Of a stretch of DNA of 64,000 bases, positions 41,222 through 54,533 are shown piece after piece. This DNA is from Ottowia sp. (lineage in GTDB: Bacteria; Pseudomonadota; Gammaproteobacteria; Burkholderiales; Burkholderiaceae_C), in contig NZ_JADJCO010000002.1 of NCBI RefSeq assembly GCF_016703145.1, positions 656,419 through 720,418 on the forward strand. The letters are read 5' to 3'. The number at the start of each line of letters is the position of its first letter. Position 1 is the stretch's first letter. The position numbers and the translations under genes are program-made. The notes under the pieces are model-generated. The model did no database searches, was not told the DNA's origin, and was given only the letters and a program-made list of their open reading frames with translations.

Positions 41222-42924
41222 CGGCGCAGTCCTCCTTCGCCGGTGGCGGTGGGCGAGGGCACGGGGCGGGTCGAGACCACCGTGCCGATGTATTCCTTCG
41301 GGTCGTGCAGGCCGCGCGCGGTGGCGTTGACGTAGCGCAGCACCGCGTCGGCCTGCCACACCAGCACCCCCACCAGCAGCAGCAGCACGCCGATGGGCAG
41401 CGTCTCGATGAAGCGCAGGCGCGGCACTGGGCGGCCGGCCGGTGCCCAGAAGTAGCGCACGCCGGCGCGCGACAGGGCGATGGTGGTCAGCAGCCCGCCG
41501 GCCACCAGCAGCGCCAGCAGCGCCCAGGCGGCCAGGGACACCTGCGCGTCCTGCCCGAAGCCGGCCGGGTTCAGCAGCGCCGACAGCATCACCACCTTGC
41601 CGACGAAGCCGGCGAACGGCGGCAGGCCGGCGATGGTCAGCCCGCAGACGATGAACGCCAGGCCCATGAAGGCCATGGCGGCGGGAATGGCGCGGCCGAT
41701 CAGTGCCTGCTCGTCGTCGTCCAGGTTGACGTCGCGCGTGGGCATCAGGTCCACCGGGTAGGCGAAGGCGTCGTCGGGCTCGGTGTCGCTGACGTAGAGC
41801 GGTTGCTCCTCGACCTCGCGCGCGCGCTCGATCAGCTCGGCCAGCAGGAAGAAGGCGCTGATGGCCAGCGTCGAGCCCAGCGTGTAGAGCGCCCCGCCGG
41901 TGACTGCCGGCTGTCCGAAGCCCAGCGCCGCCAGCAGCGTGCCCGACGACAGGATGGCGCAGAACGCCACCATGCGCCCGAGATGCTGCGTGGCCAGGAC
42001 GCCGATGGCGCCGAAGGCCAGCGTCGCCAGTCCCAGGCCGATCAGCACCGGCCCGCCGAACAGCGCTGACACGCCCGCGTCCTGCGGGAACAGCAGCGTC
42101 CACACGCGCAGCACCGCGTAGGCGCCCAGCTTGGTCATGATGGCGAACAGCGCGGCCACCGGCGCCGAGGCGCTGGCGTAGGTGGAGGGCAGCCAGAAGT
42201 CCAGCGGCCATGCCGCCGCCTTGACCAGGAAGGCCACCGCCAGCACCGCCGCGCCGGCGTGCAGCAGGCCGCGGTCGTCCTGCGGGATGGTGGGCACCAT
42301 GATGGCCATGTCGGCCATGTTGAGCGTGCCGGTCACGCCGTACAGGATGGCCACGCCGATCAGGAACAGCGTGGAGGCCATCAGGTTCATGGCGACGTAG
42401 TGCAGCCCGGAGTGCACCCGCGCCCAGCCCGAGCCGTGCAGCAGTAGCCCGTAGGAGGCCGTCAGCATGATCTCGAAGAACACGAACAGGTTGAACAGGT
42501 CGGCCGTCAGGAACGCGCCGGCCAAGCCCATCAACTGCAGTTGAAACAGCGGATGAAAGTGCACGCCCGCCTTGTCCCAGCGCGCGATGGCGTACAGCAC
42601 GGAGGCCAGCGCGATCACGCTGGTCAGCAGCAGCATCATGGCCGAGAGGCGGTCCACCACCAGCACGATGCCATAGGGCACGGGCCAGTTGGAAGGCAGG
42701 TACACGCCCACCGCCTGCGGGCCGCCCATGCGCAGCACCCAGTACACCAGGGCGATGGACAGGCCCACGCCCGTCAGGCACGACAGCACGTTGATCAGCG
42801 CCTTGAGCGGGCGCCGCGTGTCGCCCAGCATCAGCATCAGCGCCGCCGTGGCCATGGGCAGCAGGATCGGCAGGACGATCAGGTGCGGCATCAACCGCTC
42901 GATCAGGGGGGCCGCCAGACTCAT
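41218..42924 (-). CDS. mnhD: Mrp-type Na+/H+ antiporter subunit D
   Basis: 568 residues, about 14 transmembrane helices, homologous to complex I NuoM/N. Conserved pieces: FEIMLTASYGLLLHG, FLVKAAAWPLDFWLPSTYAS (key Lys), ASAPVAALFAIMTKLGAYA, LPPFAGFVGKVVML. A hydrophilic loop (YVSDTEPDDAFAYPVD) is inserted before the last helices. Start shares one base with the mnhC stop (TGATG). Confidence 0.94.
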   Translation of the reverse strand: MSLAAPLIERLMPHLIVLPILLPMATAALMLMLGDTRRPLKALINVLSCLTGVGLSIALVYWVLRMGGPQAVGVYLPSNWPVPYGIVLVVDRLSAMMLLLTSVIALASVLYAIARWDKAGVHFHPLFQLQLMGLAGAFLTADLFNLFVFFEIMLTASYGLLLHGSGWARVHSGLHYVAMNLMASTLFLIGVAILYGVTGTLNMADMAIMVPTIPQDDRGLLHAGAAVLAVAFLVKAAAWPLDFWLPSTYASASAPVAALFAIMTKLGAYAVLRVWTLLFPQDAGVSALFGGPVLIGLGLATLAFGAIGVLATQHLGRMVAFCAILSSGTLLAALGFGQPAVTGGALYTLGSTLAISAFFLLAELIERAREVEEQPLYVSDTEPDDAFAYPVDLMPTRDVNLDDDEQALIGRAIPAAMAFMGLAFIVCGLTIAGLPPFAGFVGKVVMLSALLNPAGFGQDAQVSLAAWALLALLVAGGLLTTIALSRAGVRYFWAPAGRPVPRLRFIETLPIGVLLLLVGVLVWQADAVLRYVNATARGLHDPKEYIGTVVSTRPVPSPTATGEGGLRR

Positions 42925-43336
42925 CAGCGCTCCTCCTGGTTGTGGATTTCGGCGGTGGTGCCGGCGCCGCCGGAGCGCGGCAACTGCGCCGTGCCGTCGT
43001 CGGGCTCCTCGCCGTCCACGTGGTCGGTGCCGGACAGCCCGCGCGAGGCCAGCAGCATCACCAGGAACAGCGCCGAGGTGGCGAAGCCGATGACGATCGC
43101 CGTCAGCACCAGCGCTTGCGGCAGCGGGTCGGTGTAGTTGTCCAGGCTGGGCGCGAGGCCGGGCTGCACGATGGGTTCGCGGTCGAGCTGCAGGCTGCCC
43201 ATGGCGAAAATGAACAGGTTGACCGCGTAGGACAGCAGCGACAGGCCCATCAGCACCTGGAAGGTGCGCGGGCGCAGCACCAACCACACGCCGGAGCCGC
43301 CCAGGATGCCGATGGCGAGCGCCAGGATGACTTCCA

Positions 43337-43337
<1 letters not shown>
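42924..43337 (-). CDS. mnhC: Mrp-type Na+/H+ antiporter subunit C
   Basis: 137 residues, three helices as in NuoK: LALAIGILGGSGVWLVLRPR, VLMGLSLLSYAVNLFIFAMG, LPQALVLTAIVIGFATSALF (the conserved PQALxLTAIVI block). Translationally coupled by TGATG on both sides. Confidence 0.93.
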
Positions 43338-46258
<2,921 letters not shown>

Positions 46259-46597
46259 CCAGTCGTGAGTCCAAGGGGTGGCCGGCGCTGCGGGCTGCAG
46301 GCTGGCGGTCAGGTCGCGGGCGCCTCGGGCGGGTCAGCCCCCGGGACGCGGATGCTCAACTATATCAGTGAACAAAAGACGTGTAGTCCGCGCGGGGCAT
46401 TGCTCGTCAGCTACAAAAACAAGAGTGCCGGCGCGAGCCTGCGCCTGCCTTCACCCTCGCTCTGGCGCCCTCCTGATGGCCGCCGCTGGCGTGGGCGGCG
46501 GGGGAGGGAGAATTTCAGGTAAAAAATGCCTATAGTTGGCGTGGGTATTGTGTTATTTGCTATTAATAGATGAGCAAACGGCGCCCCGCGCGGCCCG
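46259..46597. other. 339-bp gene-free stretch upstream of the Mrp operon
   Basis: Contains the presumed promoter of the antiporter operon, which I could not fix to specific hexamers, and a copy of the dispersed repeat at its right end (46511-46574). Between 46360 and 46450 the sequence is less GC-rich (CTCAACTATATCAGTGAAC), a likely place for a promoter. No open frame with a recognisable product. Confidence 0.5.
46511..46574 (-). repeat. dispersed ~65-bp intergenic repeat, copy g
   Basis: Minus strand reads TGCTCATCTATTAATAGCAA, then ATAACACAATACCCACGCC, then AACTATAGGCATTTTTTACCTGAAATT. Lies just past the stop of the small secreted protein gene. Confidence 0.6.
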
Positions 46598-46867
46598 TCA
46601 GTACGCGTAGCCCAGGCAGGCTCCCGAGTTGGGGCGGCCCCGGCATTCGCGGCGCAGGCGGCGGTCGCGGTCGGCGGTGGTCTCGGCGCTGCCGTTGAAC
46701 ACCATCTTCTTGCTGCGCTGAGCCTTGCGCGGCGCGTCGGCCACGGTGGCGGGGCCGGCCTTCTTGCCCTTGCGCGCCGCCTCGGCCGGCGCGGGGACCA
46801 GCAGGCTGGCGGCGAGCAGCGCGCCCAGGGCGCAGGCGATCAGGTGCGGGCGGCGGCGGTGTGGCAT
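46598..46867 (-). CDS. small secreted basic protein, unknown
   Basis: 89 residues. Signal peptide (PHLIACALGALLAASLLVPAP, cut near AEA-ARKGKK), then a basic stretch and RRLRRECRGRPNSGACLGYAY with two cysteines that could form a disulfide. ATG 46867 has GAGGAG upstream; a longer frame to 46945 would collide with the divergent gene. No family recognised, though small secreted proteins ending in a Gly-Ala-Cys-x-Gly-Tyr motif are common in Burkholderiales. Confidence 0.7.
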   Translation of the reverse strand: MPHRRRPHLIACALGALLAASLLVPAPAEAARKGKKAGPATVADAPRKAQRSKKMVFNGSAETTADRDRRLRRECRGRPNSGACLGYAY

Positions 46868-46943
46868 GCAAAGGCTCCTCGGGCTGGCCCCGCTACGATG
46901 CGAGGCTGTTCGTTCACACCTCATTACAAAGGCGCCGGGCCCC

Positions 46944-48102
46944 ATGCGTCAAGCCATCCTCGACCTGGAGGAATCCAGGATCCGCGAAGTCGCCAACGCC
47001 GGCCTGGGGCGCGGCGACGTGCTGCCGTTCTGGTTCGGCGAGAGCGATGAGCCCACGCCCGAGGCGGTGCGCCTGGCGGCCATCGCCTCGCTGCAGGCGG
47101 GCGAGACCTTTTATTCGCACAACCTCGGCCTGCCCGAACTGCGCCAGGCCGTGGCCGATTGCGCCGGCCGGCTGCACGGCCCGCTGGCCGCCGGGCGCAT
47201 CGCCATCACCTCCGGCGGCGTCAACGCCCTCATGCTGGCCATGCAGGCGCTGCTCGACGCCGGTGACGAGGTGGTGGTCGTCACCCCCGTGTGGCCCAAC
47301 CTCACCGCGCAGCCGCGCATCCTGGGCGCGCGCCTGCGCTGCGTGGTGCTGCGGCCCGACGCCAACGGCGCCTGGGCGCTGGACCTGCCCGCGCTGCTGG
47401 CAGCCATCACGCCGGGCACCAGGCTGCTGGTGGTCAACTCGCCCAACAACCCCACGGGCTGGACGCTGGCGCGCACCGAGCAGCAAACCATTCTGGCGCG
47501 CTGCCGCGAGACGGGCACGTGGATCCTGTCCGACGAGGTGTATGAGCGTCTGTACTACGCCGGCGACACCGCCAGCGGCGCCGCGCCCTCGTTCCTGGAC
47601 ATTGCCCAACCGGAGGACCGGCTGGTGGTGGCGCAGAGCTTCTCCAAGTCTTTCCTGGTGACCGGCTGGCGGCTGGGCTGGCTGGCCATGCCGCCCGGCA
47701 TGACGCCGCATATGGGCAAGCTGCTGGAGTTCAACACCTCCTGCGCGCCGGTGTTCGTGCAGCGCGCCGCGCTGGTCGCCCTGGCGCGGACCGAGGCGAT
47801 CACGCCGCGCATCGTGGCGCACCTTCGGACTTGCCGCGACACGCTGGTGCCGCTCTTGCGGGCCGTGCCCGGTGTCGCCGCCTGCGCCGCGCCGGGTGGC
47901 ATGTACGCCTTTTTTGCGCATCGCAGGCTTCGATGACTCGCTGCACCTGGCCAAGCGGCTGGTGGCCGAGGCGAGCCTCGGCCTGGCGCCCGGCGTGGCC
48001 TTCGGCCCCGAGGCCGAGGGCTGGCTGCGCTGGTGCTTCGCCTCGAAAGACGTGGCGCGGCTGGGTGAGGGCGTGGCGCGGCTGCGCCGTTGGCTGGGCT
48101 GA
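46944..48102 (+). CDS. class I/II aminotransferase, one frameshift as read
   Basis: PLP-dependent fold-type I enzyme. GVNALMLAMQALLDAGDEVV, SPNNPTGWTL (conserved Asn), LSDEVYERLYY (Asp/Tyr) and AQSFSKSFLVTGWRLGW, where the Lys in SFSKS forms the Schiff base, are all in one frame. Near 47916 an extra base after TTTTTT shifts the frame; FRIAGFDDSLHLAKRLV and the C-terminus continue in the next one, ending at TGA 48102. Corrected length ~385. Amino donor unknown. The next gene starts on the same TGATG. Confidence 0.85.
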
Positions 48103-48893
48103 TGGCGTCCGCGCTGCCCGAGTTCACCGTCCGGCCATCCGCGCTGGCGGGGCTGACGCTGGTGGCGGCGCACACCAGCTGGCGCTTCGCGCGCCACACC
48201 CACGCCGTGCACGGCATCGGGCTGATCGACGCCGGCGACCAGACCTCGGCCAGCGGGCGCGGGCCGGTGCAGGCGCTGCGCGGCGAGGTCATCACCGTCA
48301 ACCCGGGCGAAGTGCACGACGGCGTGCCGATGCAGGGCAAAAAACGGCAATGGCGTATGCTGAACCTGGAGAGTTCGCTCTGGAATCAGGAGCGTCCGGC
48401 ACCCGAATGGACGCTGCCCGTGCTGCGCGATGCGCGCCTCGCGGCGCTGCTCGAAGCCGCCTTCGCCTGCGCGGCGCGCGGCGGCGACGCGCTGGCGCTG
48501 GAAGAACACCTGGCCGCACTGCTGCACCACGCGCCCAGCACGGCGGCCCGGCCCGCGCCGCGCGTGGCGGGCGGCGCTGCGTCCCGCGCGCTGCTGCGGG
48601 CGCGCGAGCGGCTGGCCGACGGCGCCCCGCCGCCCAGCCTGGCCGAGCTGGCGCGCGGCGCGGGCCTGGGCCGCTACGCCTTCCTGCGCGCCTTCGCCGC
48701 CGCGTTCGGGCTGCCGCCGCACGCCTGGGCGCAGCAGCAGCGCCTGGCCCGCGCCGAGGCGCTGCTGGCCCGCGGCGCCGCGCTGGCGGATGCCGCCGCG
48801 GCCAGCGGCTTTGCCGACCAGAGCCACATGACGCGGGCGTTCCGCCGCTTTCGCGGCTACACGCCCGGGCAGTACGCGGCCCGAGGGCGCTGA
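48102..48893 (+). CDS. AraC-family transcriptional regulator
   Basis: 263 residues. N-terminal cupin-type sensor (RHTHAVHGIGLIDAGDQ, VITVNPGEVHDG) and C-terminal double helix-turn-helix (SLAELARGAGLGRYAFLRAF, then ASGFADQSHMTRAFRRFRGYTPGQY). Of the kind often found next to amino-acid exporters. Translationally coupled to the aminotransferase and upstream of an EamA transporter, both possible targets. Confidence 0.92.
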   Translation: MASALPEFTVRPSALAGLTLVAAHTSWRFARHTHAVHGIGLIDAGDQTSASGRGPVQALRGEVITVNPGEVHDGVPMQGKKRQWRMLNLESSLWNQERPAPEWTLPVLRDARLAALLEAAFACAARGGDALALEEHLAALLHHAPSTAARPAPRVAGGAASRALLRARERLADGAPPPSLAELARGAGLGRYAFLRAFAAAFGLPPHAWAQQQRLARAEALLARGAALADAAAASGFADQSHMTRAFRRFRGYTPGQYAARGR

Positions 48894-48970
48894 ACCCGCA
48901 ATACCGTTCAAGACGGTGCCGGCGCGGGGCGGGATGCTCGACGCATCCTCCATTCCCGCAATCCGACCTC

Positions 48971-49896
48971 ATGACACACGACGCGCGCCAGCAGCGCTGG
49001 CTCGGCATGGCACTGTGCGCGGCAGCCATGGCCACCATCGGCAGCACGGTGGTGGCCAGCCGCCTGATCGCCGGCGGCCTGCCACCCTTCACCGCCACCG
49101 CCACCGCCACCGCGCTGCGCTTCGCCGTCGCCGCGCCCGTGCTGTGGGGGCTGATGCGGCTCACGCGCAGCGCCTGGCCGCGCCCCGGCCGGCGCGACGG
49201 CGCGCTGCTGCTGGTGCAGGCGGCGGCCGGCAGCGTGGGCTACACGGTGCTGCTGATCGGGCACGCGCCACGCGCCACGCGCCGGCGGCCGATGCCGGTG
49301 TGGTGGCCGGCACGCTGCCGGCGGTGGCGTCGCTGTTCGCCGTGCTGGCGCTGGGCGAGCGGCCGTCCCGAGCGCTGCTGGCCAGCAGCGCCCTGGCCAG
49401 CGCCGGCGTGCTGGCCATCGCGCTGCCCGAGGCGCTGGGCGCCGCGCGCGGGGAGGGCGCCCGGGTGTTGATCGGCCACGCGCTGGTGCTGGGCGCGGTG
49501 GCGTGCGAGGCGACCTTCATCCTGGTCAGCAAGCGGCTGCGGGTGCCGGTGCCGCCGCTGGCGCTGTCGGCCGTGATGAGCGCGCTGGGGCTGCTGGTCT
49601 GCCTGCCGCCGGCGCTGCTGGAGCGCGCCTGGGCCCGGCCGGTGCCGGCGGCGGTGTGGGCGGCGGTGTACTACGCGCTGGTGCCCGGCGTGCTGGGCTT
49701 CTGGCTGTGGTTCGCAGGCAGCCAGCGACTGGCGGGCGCGCAGGCGTCGCTGATGACGGCGGTGATGCCGGTGTCGGCACTGGCGCTGGCCGTCCTGGTG
49801 CTGGGCGAGCGGGTGTCGGCCTGGCAGGTGGGCGGCTGCGCCCTGGTGTTGCTGGCGGTGCTGGCCGTCGCCGTGCCGCCGCGCACCCGGCTATAA
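48971..49896 (+). CDS. EamA/DMT-superfamily transporter, one frameshift as read
   Basis: Ten-helix drug/metabolite transporter. The first ~100 residues (LGMALCAAAMATIGSTVVAS, LPPFTATATATALRFAV) are in one frame; near 49270-49292 the frame changes, and DAGVVAGTLPAVASLFAVLA through LAVLVLGERVSAWQVGG follow to 49896. Corrected length ~308 residues, normal for EamA. An indel in the repetitive CACGCGCCACGCGCC is likely. Possibly exports an amino acid, given the AraC and aminotransferase neighbours. Confidence 0.82.
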
Positions 49897-49897
49897 T
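49892..49897 (+). promoter_or_regulatory. -10 box, probable rpsO promoter
   Basis: A perfect TATAAT stands 90 bases before the rpsO start, overlapping the end of the EamA gene. The expected -35 region is poorly conserved (around 49868-49874). The ~85-base leader that follows contains no gene. Confidence 0.55.
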
Positions 49898-49987
49898 CCA
49901 CAGGTTTTGCATTTCGCGAAACGCACGTGGTATGCAGTTCCGGCGCGCCACGCAAGTCAAATCATTTGGAACGCAAGGATTCGAGCA

Positions 49988-50254
49988 ATGATCTCCAAAG
50001 AGAACAAGGCCGCCGTGGTGCAGGGCAACGCCCGCGCCGCCAACGACACCGGCAGCCCCGAAGTGCAAGTGGCCATCCTCACGGCCCGCATCAACGAGCT
50101 GACCCCGCACTTCAAGACGCACGCCAAGGACCACCACGGCCGCCGCGGCCTGCTGCGCATGGTCAGCCGCCGCCGCAAGCTGCTGGACTACCTGAAGGCC
50201 AAGGACGCCGACCGCTACCTGGCCCTGATTGCCAAGCTGGGCCTGCGCAAGTAA
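49988..50254 (+). CDS. rpsO: 30S ribosomal protein S15
   Basis: 88 residues, full length: GSPEVQVAILTARINELTPH, DHHGRRGLLRMVSRRRKLLDYL. Binds 16S rRNA helix 22 early in assembly of the small-subunit platform. Located directly before pnp as in most proteobacteria, with a terminator between. Confidence 0.97.
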   Translation: MISKENKAAVVQGNARAANDTGSPEVQVAILTARINELTPHFKTHAKDHHGRRGLLRMVSRRRKLLDYLKAKDADRYLALIAKLGLRK

Positions 50255-50271
50255 GCGCCATGCTGGCCGCA

Positions 50272-50306
50272 AACGCCTGACGCCGCGCGAGGCTCAGGCG
50301 TTTTTG
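50272..50306 (+). terminator. rho-independent terminator after rpsO
   Basis: AACGCCTGA / TCAGGCGTT stem (50272-50280, 50294-50302), nine pairs with a 13-base loop, followed by TTTTTGTCTTTTT. Starts 17 bases after the rpsO stop and would separate rpsO from pnp transcription or attenuate it. Confidence 0.85.
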
Positions 50307-50348
50307 TCTTTTTCAACCCCGGGGGCTGCGGTTTTTCAGATCGAAGCT

Positions 50349-50399
50349 ATGTCATTCCAAGAGGCGCGCCGCCACGGTGGCCACCTGTCGGAATGGCAT
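50349..50399 (+). promoter_or_regulatory. hairpin in the pnp leader
   Basis: ATGTCATTCC (50349-50358) pairs with GGAATGGCAT (50390-50399): ten pairs including one G-U, enclosing a GC-rich 31-base loop that can pair further. In E. coli a stem in the pnp leader is cut by RNase III and then lets PNPase repress its own synthesis. A similar role is a guess from position. Confidence 0.4.
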
Positions 50400-50472
50400 C
50401 GTGTTCTGAGATGAATCGGGCTCCAGCCAGCGCGGATATTACGTCTGCAGCTATAAAACAAGGAGTAATCTC

Positions 50473-52674
50473 ATGAGCATGTTCAACAAAGTCACCAAGT
50501 CCTTCCAGTGGGGCGACAAGACTGTCGTCATGGAAACCGGCGAGATCGCCCGCCAGGCCAGCGGCGCCGTGCTGGTGGACATCGACGGCACCGTGGTGCT
50601 GGCCACCGTGGTGGCCTCCAAGACCGCCAAGCCGGGCCAGGATTTCTTCCCGCTGACCGTGGACTACATCGAGAAGACGTACGCCGCCGGCAAGATCCCC
50701 GGCAGCTTCTTCAAGCGCGAGGCCAAGCCCAGCGAGCTGGAGACGCTGACCAGCCGCCTGATCGACCGCCCGATCCGCCCGCTGTTCCCCGAAGGCTTCC
50801 TGAACGAAGTGCACGTGGTGATCCACACCGTGTCGCTGAACCCCGAGGTGGACGCCGACATCGCCGCCATGATCGGCGTCAGCGCCGCGCTCACCATCTC
50901 CGGCATCCCGTTCAACGGCCCCATCGGCGCCGCGCGCGTGGGGTACATCAACGGCGAGTACATGCTCAACCCCGGCCCGACCGCGCGCAAGAGCAGCCAG
51001 CTCGACCTGGTGGTGGCCGGCACCGAGGCCGCCGTGCTGATGGTCGAGTCCGAGGCCTACCAGCTCTCCGAGGACGTGATGCTGGGCGCCGTCGTGTTCG
51101 GCCACGAACAGGGTCGGGTCGCCATCAACGCCATCCACGAGCTGGCGCGCGAGGCCGGCAAGCCGCTGTGGACCGAGACCGGCACCTGGGCGCCCGAGGC
51201 CAAGGACGAGGCCTTCATCGCCAGGATCAGCGCGCTGGCCGAGGACAAGCTGCGCGCCGTGTACCAGATCCGCAGCAAGCAGGCCCGCACCCAGGCGCTG
51301 CGCGAGGCCAACGCCAGCGTGTTCGAGGCGCTGAAGGCCGAAGGCGCCGAGTTCGACACCGGCAAGGTCAGAGACCTGCTGTTCACCATCGAGGCAGGCA
51401 TCGTGCGCAGCCAGATCCTGGCCGGCGAGCCGCGCATCGACGGCCGCGACACGCGCACCGTGCGCCCGATCGAGATCCGCAACGGCGTGCTGCCGCGCAC
51501 CCACGGCTCGGCGCTGTTCACGCGCGGCGAGACGCAGGCGCTGGTGGTCACCACCCTGGGCACCGAGCGCGATGCGCAGCGCATTGACGCGCTGGCCGGC
51601 GAGTTCGAGGACCGTTTCCTGTTCCACTACAACATGCCGCCCTTCGCCACCGGCGAGGTGGGCCGCATGGGCTCGGCCAAGCGCCGCGAGGTGGGTCACG
51701 GCCGCCTGGCCAAGCGCGCGCTGATCCCGCTGCTGCCGCCCAAGGACGAGTTCCCCTACACCATCCGCGTGGTCAGCGAGATCACCGAATCCAACGGCTC
51801 CTCGTCGATGGCCTCGGTGTGCGGCGGCTGCCTGTCGCTGATGGACGCCGGCGTGCCCATGAAGGCGCATGTGGCGGGCATCGCCATGGGCCTCATCAAA
51901 GAGGGCAACCGCTTCGCCGTGCTGACCGACATCCTGGGCGACGAGGATCACCTGGGCGACATGGACTTCAAGGTGGCCGGCACCACCAACGGCATCACCG
52001 CGCTGCAGATGGACATCAAGATCCAGGGCATCACCAAGGAGATCATGCAGGTCGCCCTGGCCCAGGCCAAGGAAGCGCGCATGCACATCCTGGGCAAGAT
52101 GCAGGAGGCCATGGGCGAGGCCAAGACCGAGATCAGCAGCTTCGCGCCCAAGCTCTACACGATGAAGATCAACCCCGAGAAAATCCGCGACGTGATCGGC
52201 AAGGGCGGCGCGGTGATCCGCGCGCTGACCGAGGAGACCGGCTGCCAGATCAACATCGAGGAAGACGGCACCATCACCATCGCCAGCACCGATGCCGCCA
52301 GGGCCGACGACGCCAAGCGCCGCATCGAGCAGATCACGGCCGAGGCCGAGGTGGGCAAGGTGTACGAGGGCCCGGTGGTCAAGATCCTGGACTTCGGCGC
52401 GCTCATCAACATCCTGCCCGGCAAGGACGGCCTGCTGCACATCAGCCAGATCGCGCACGAGCGCGTCGAGAAGGTGACCGACTATCTGCAGGAAGGCCAG
52501 GTCGTGCGCGTGAAGGTGTTGGAGACGGACGAAAAAGGCCGCATCAAGCTGTCGATGAAGGCGCTGCTCGACCGCCCCGCGCGCGAAGAGCGCGGCGAGC
52601 GTCCGCCGCGCGCTGAGCGCGAGGAGCGCGCGGTGGCCGCCGAGAGCGTCGACGCCGGCCATCAGCAGCAATGA
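50473..52674 (+). CDS. pnp: polyribonucleotide nucleotidyltransferase (PNPase)
   Basis: 733 residues with complete domain order: RNase PH core 1, helical linker, RNase PH core 2 (VVSEITESNGSSSMASVCGG), KH domain (KIRDVIGKGGAVIR with GxxG) and S1 domain (VGKVYEGPVVKILDFGA), then a short acidic/basic tail. Degrades RNA 3' to 5' using phosphate and is a degradosome component. AGGAG before ATG 50473. Confidence 0.97.
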   Translation: MSMFNKVTKSFQWGDKTVVMETGEIARQASGAVLVDIDGTVVLATVVASKTAKPGQDFFPLTVDYIEKTYAAGKIPGSFFKREAKPSELETLTSRLIDRPIRPLFPEGFLNEVHVVIHTVSLNPEVDADIAAMIGVSAALTISGIPFNGPIGAARVGYINGEYMLNPGPTARKSSQLDLVVAGTEAAVLMVESEAYQLSEDVMLGAVVFGHEQGRVAINAIHELAREAGKPLWTETGTWAPEAKDEAFIARISALAEDKLRAVYQIRSKQARTQALREANASVFEALKAEGAEFDTGKVRDLLFTIEAGIVRSQILAGEPRIDGRDTRTVRPIEIRNGVLPRTHGSALFTRGETQALVVTTLGTERDAQRIDALAGEFEDRFLFHYNMPPFATGEVGRMGSAKRREVGHGRLAKRALIPLLPPKDEFPYTIRVVSEITESNGSSSMASVCGGCLSLMDAGVPMKAHVAGIAMGLIKEGNRFAVLTDILGDEDHLGDMDFKVAGTTNGITALQMDIKIQGITKEIMQVALAQAKEARMHILGKMQEAMGEAKTEISSFAPKLYTMKINPEKIRDVIGKGGAVIRALTEETGCQINIEEDGTITIASTDAARADDAKRRIEQITAEAEVGKVYEGPVVKILDFGALINILPGKDGLLHISQIAHERVEKVTDYLQEGQVVRVKVLETDEKGRIKLSMKALLDRPAREERGERPPRAEREERAVAAESVDAGHQQQ

Positions 52675-52740
52675 TCGCTATTGTTTGAATAGCTGGTGGC
52701 GTAGATTGGATGCGGGCTAGAGGCCAAAAAGACCATGAAA
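52675..52740 (+). repeat. dispersed ~65-bp repeat, copy h, carrying a start codon
   Basis: CGCTATTGTTTGAATAGCTG, then GTGGCGTAGATTGGATGCGG, then GCTAGAGGCCAAAAAGACCATGAAA. The closing ATGAAA is the start of the quinone oxidoreductase gene at 52735, so the repeat supplies both its leader and its first two codons. Confidence 0.75.
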
Positions 52741-53750
52741 TGCATCGAGATCCGTGAATACGGCGCCCCCGAGGTGCTGGTGCTCGCCGAACGCGCCGCG
52801 CCGGTGGCCGGCGCCGGCGAGGCGCTGATCCGCGTCATGGCCTCGGGCGTGAACCGGCCGGACGTGCTGCGGCGCATGGGTCACTACCCGGTGCCGCCCG
52901 GTGCGTCGGATCTGCCGGGGCTGGAAGTGGCCGGTGTGATCGCGTCCGGCGACGAGGCCGCGCTGCGCGCGGCGGGCCTGGCCGTGGGCGACCGCGTCTG
53001 CGCGCTGGTGGCCGGCGGCGGCTACGCCGAGTTGTGCGTGGCGCCGGTGGCGCAGTGTCTGCCGGTGCCGCGGGGCTTCACCGACGCCGAGGCCGCGTCG
53101 CTGCCCGAAACCTGCTTCACCGTCTGGAGCAACGTCTTCGACCGCGGTCGCCTGCAGGCCGGCGAAACCCTGCTGGTGCAGGGCGGCACCAGCGGCATCG
53201 GCGTGACGGCCATCCAGATGGCCAAGGCGGCGGGCGCCATCGTCATCGCCACGGCGGGCAGCGAAGACAAGTGCGCCGCCTGCCTGAAGCTGGGCGCCGA
53301 CCACGCCATCAACTACCGCGAAGCCGATTTCGCCGAGGAAGCCCGCCGGCTGACCGGCGGCCGCGGCGTGGACGTGATCCTCGATATGGTGGCGGGCGAC
53401 TACGTGAAGCGCGAGGTCGAGTGCCTGGCCGAGGATGGCCGCCTGGTCATCATCGCCGTCCAGGGCGGCGTGAAGTCCGGCTTCGACGCCGGGCTGGTGC
53501 TGCGCCGGCGCCTGGTCATCACCGGCTCCACGCTGCGCCCGCGCCCCATTGCGTTCAAGGGCGCCATCGCGCAGGCGCTGCGCCAGCACGTGTGGCCCTG
53601 GCTGGCCGAAGGACGCATCCGGCCCGTCATTCACAGCACGTTTCCCGCCTTGCAGGCGGAAGGCGGGCTGCCCAGCGGGGCGGCGCGCGCGCACGCGCTG
53701 ATGCAGAGCAACCAGCACGTGGGCAAGATCGTATTGACCTGGGGTTCGTC

Positions 53751-53754
<4 letters not shown>
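52735..53754 (+). CDS. NAD(P)H-quinone oxidoreductase, zinc-free MDR family (PIG3-like)
   Basis: 339 residues: GROES-like part (ALIRVMASGVNRPDVLRRMG) then a Rossmann domain (LLVQGGTSGIGVTAIQMAKA). Residue pattern and lack of zinc cysteines match quinone oxidoreductase/enoyl reductase of the PIG3 group. Position between pnp and tpiA is typical for Burkholderiales. Overlaps the tpiA start by four bases. Its start lies inside a dispersed repeat and no normal ribosome-binding site is visible except AAAAAGA. Confidence 0.92.
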
Positions 53755-54495
<741 letters not shown>

Positions 54496-54533
54496 GGGCG
54501 TGCGCCAAGTGCTATTGATTTTGGAGTAATCGA

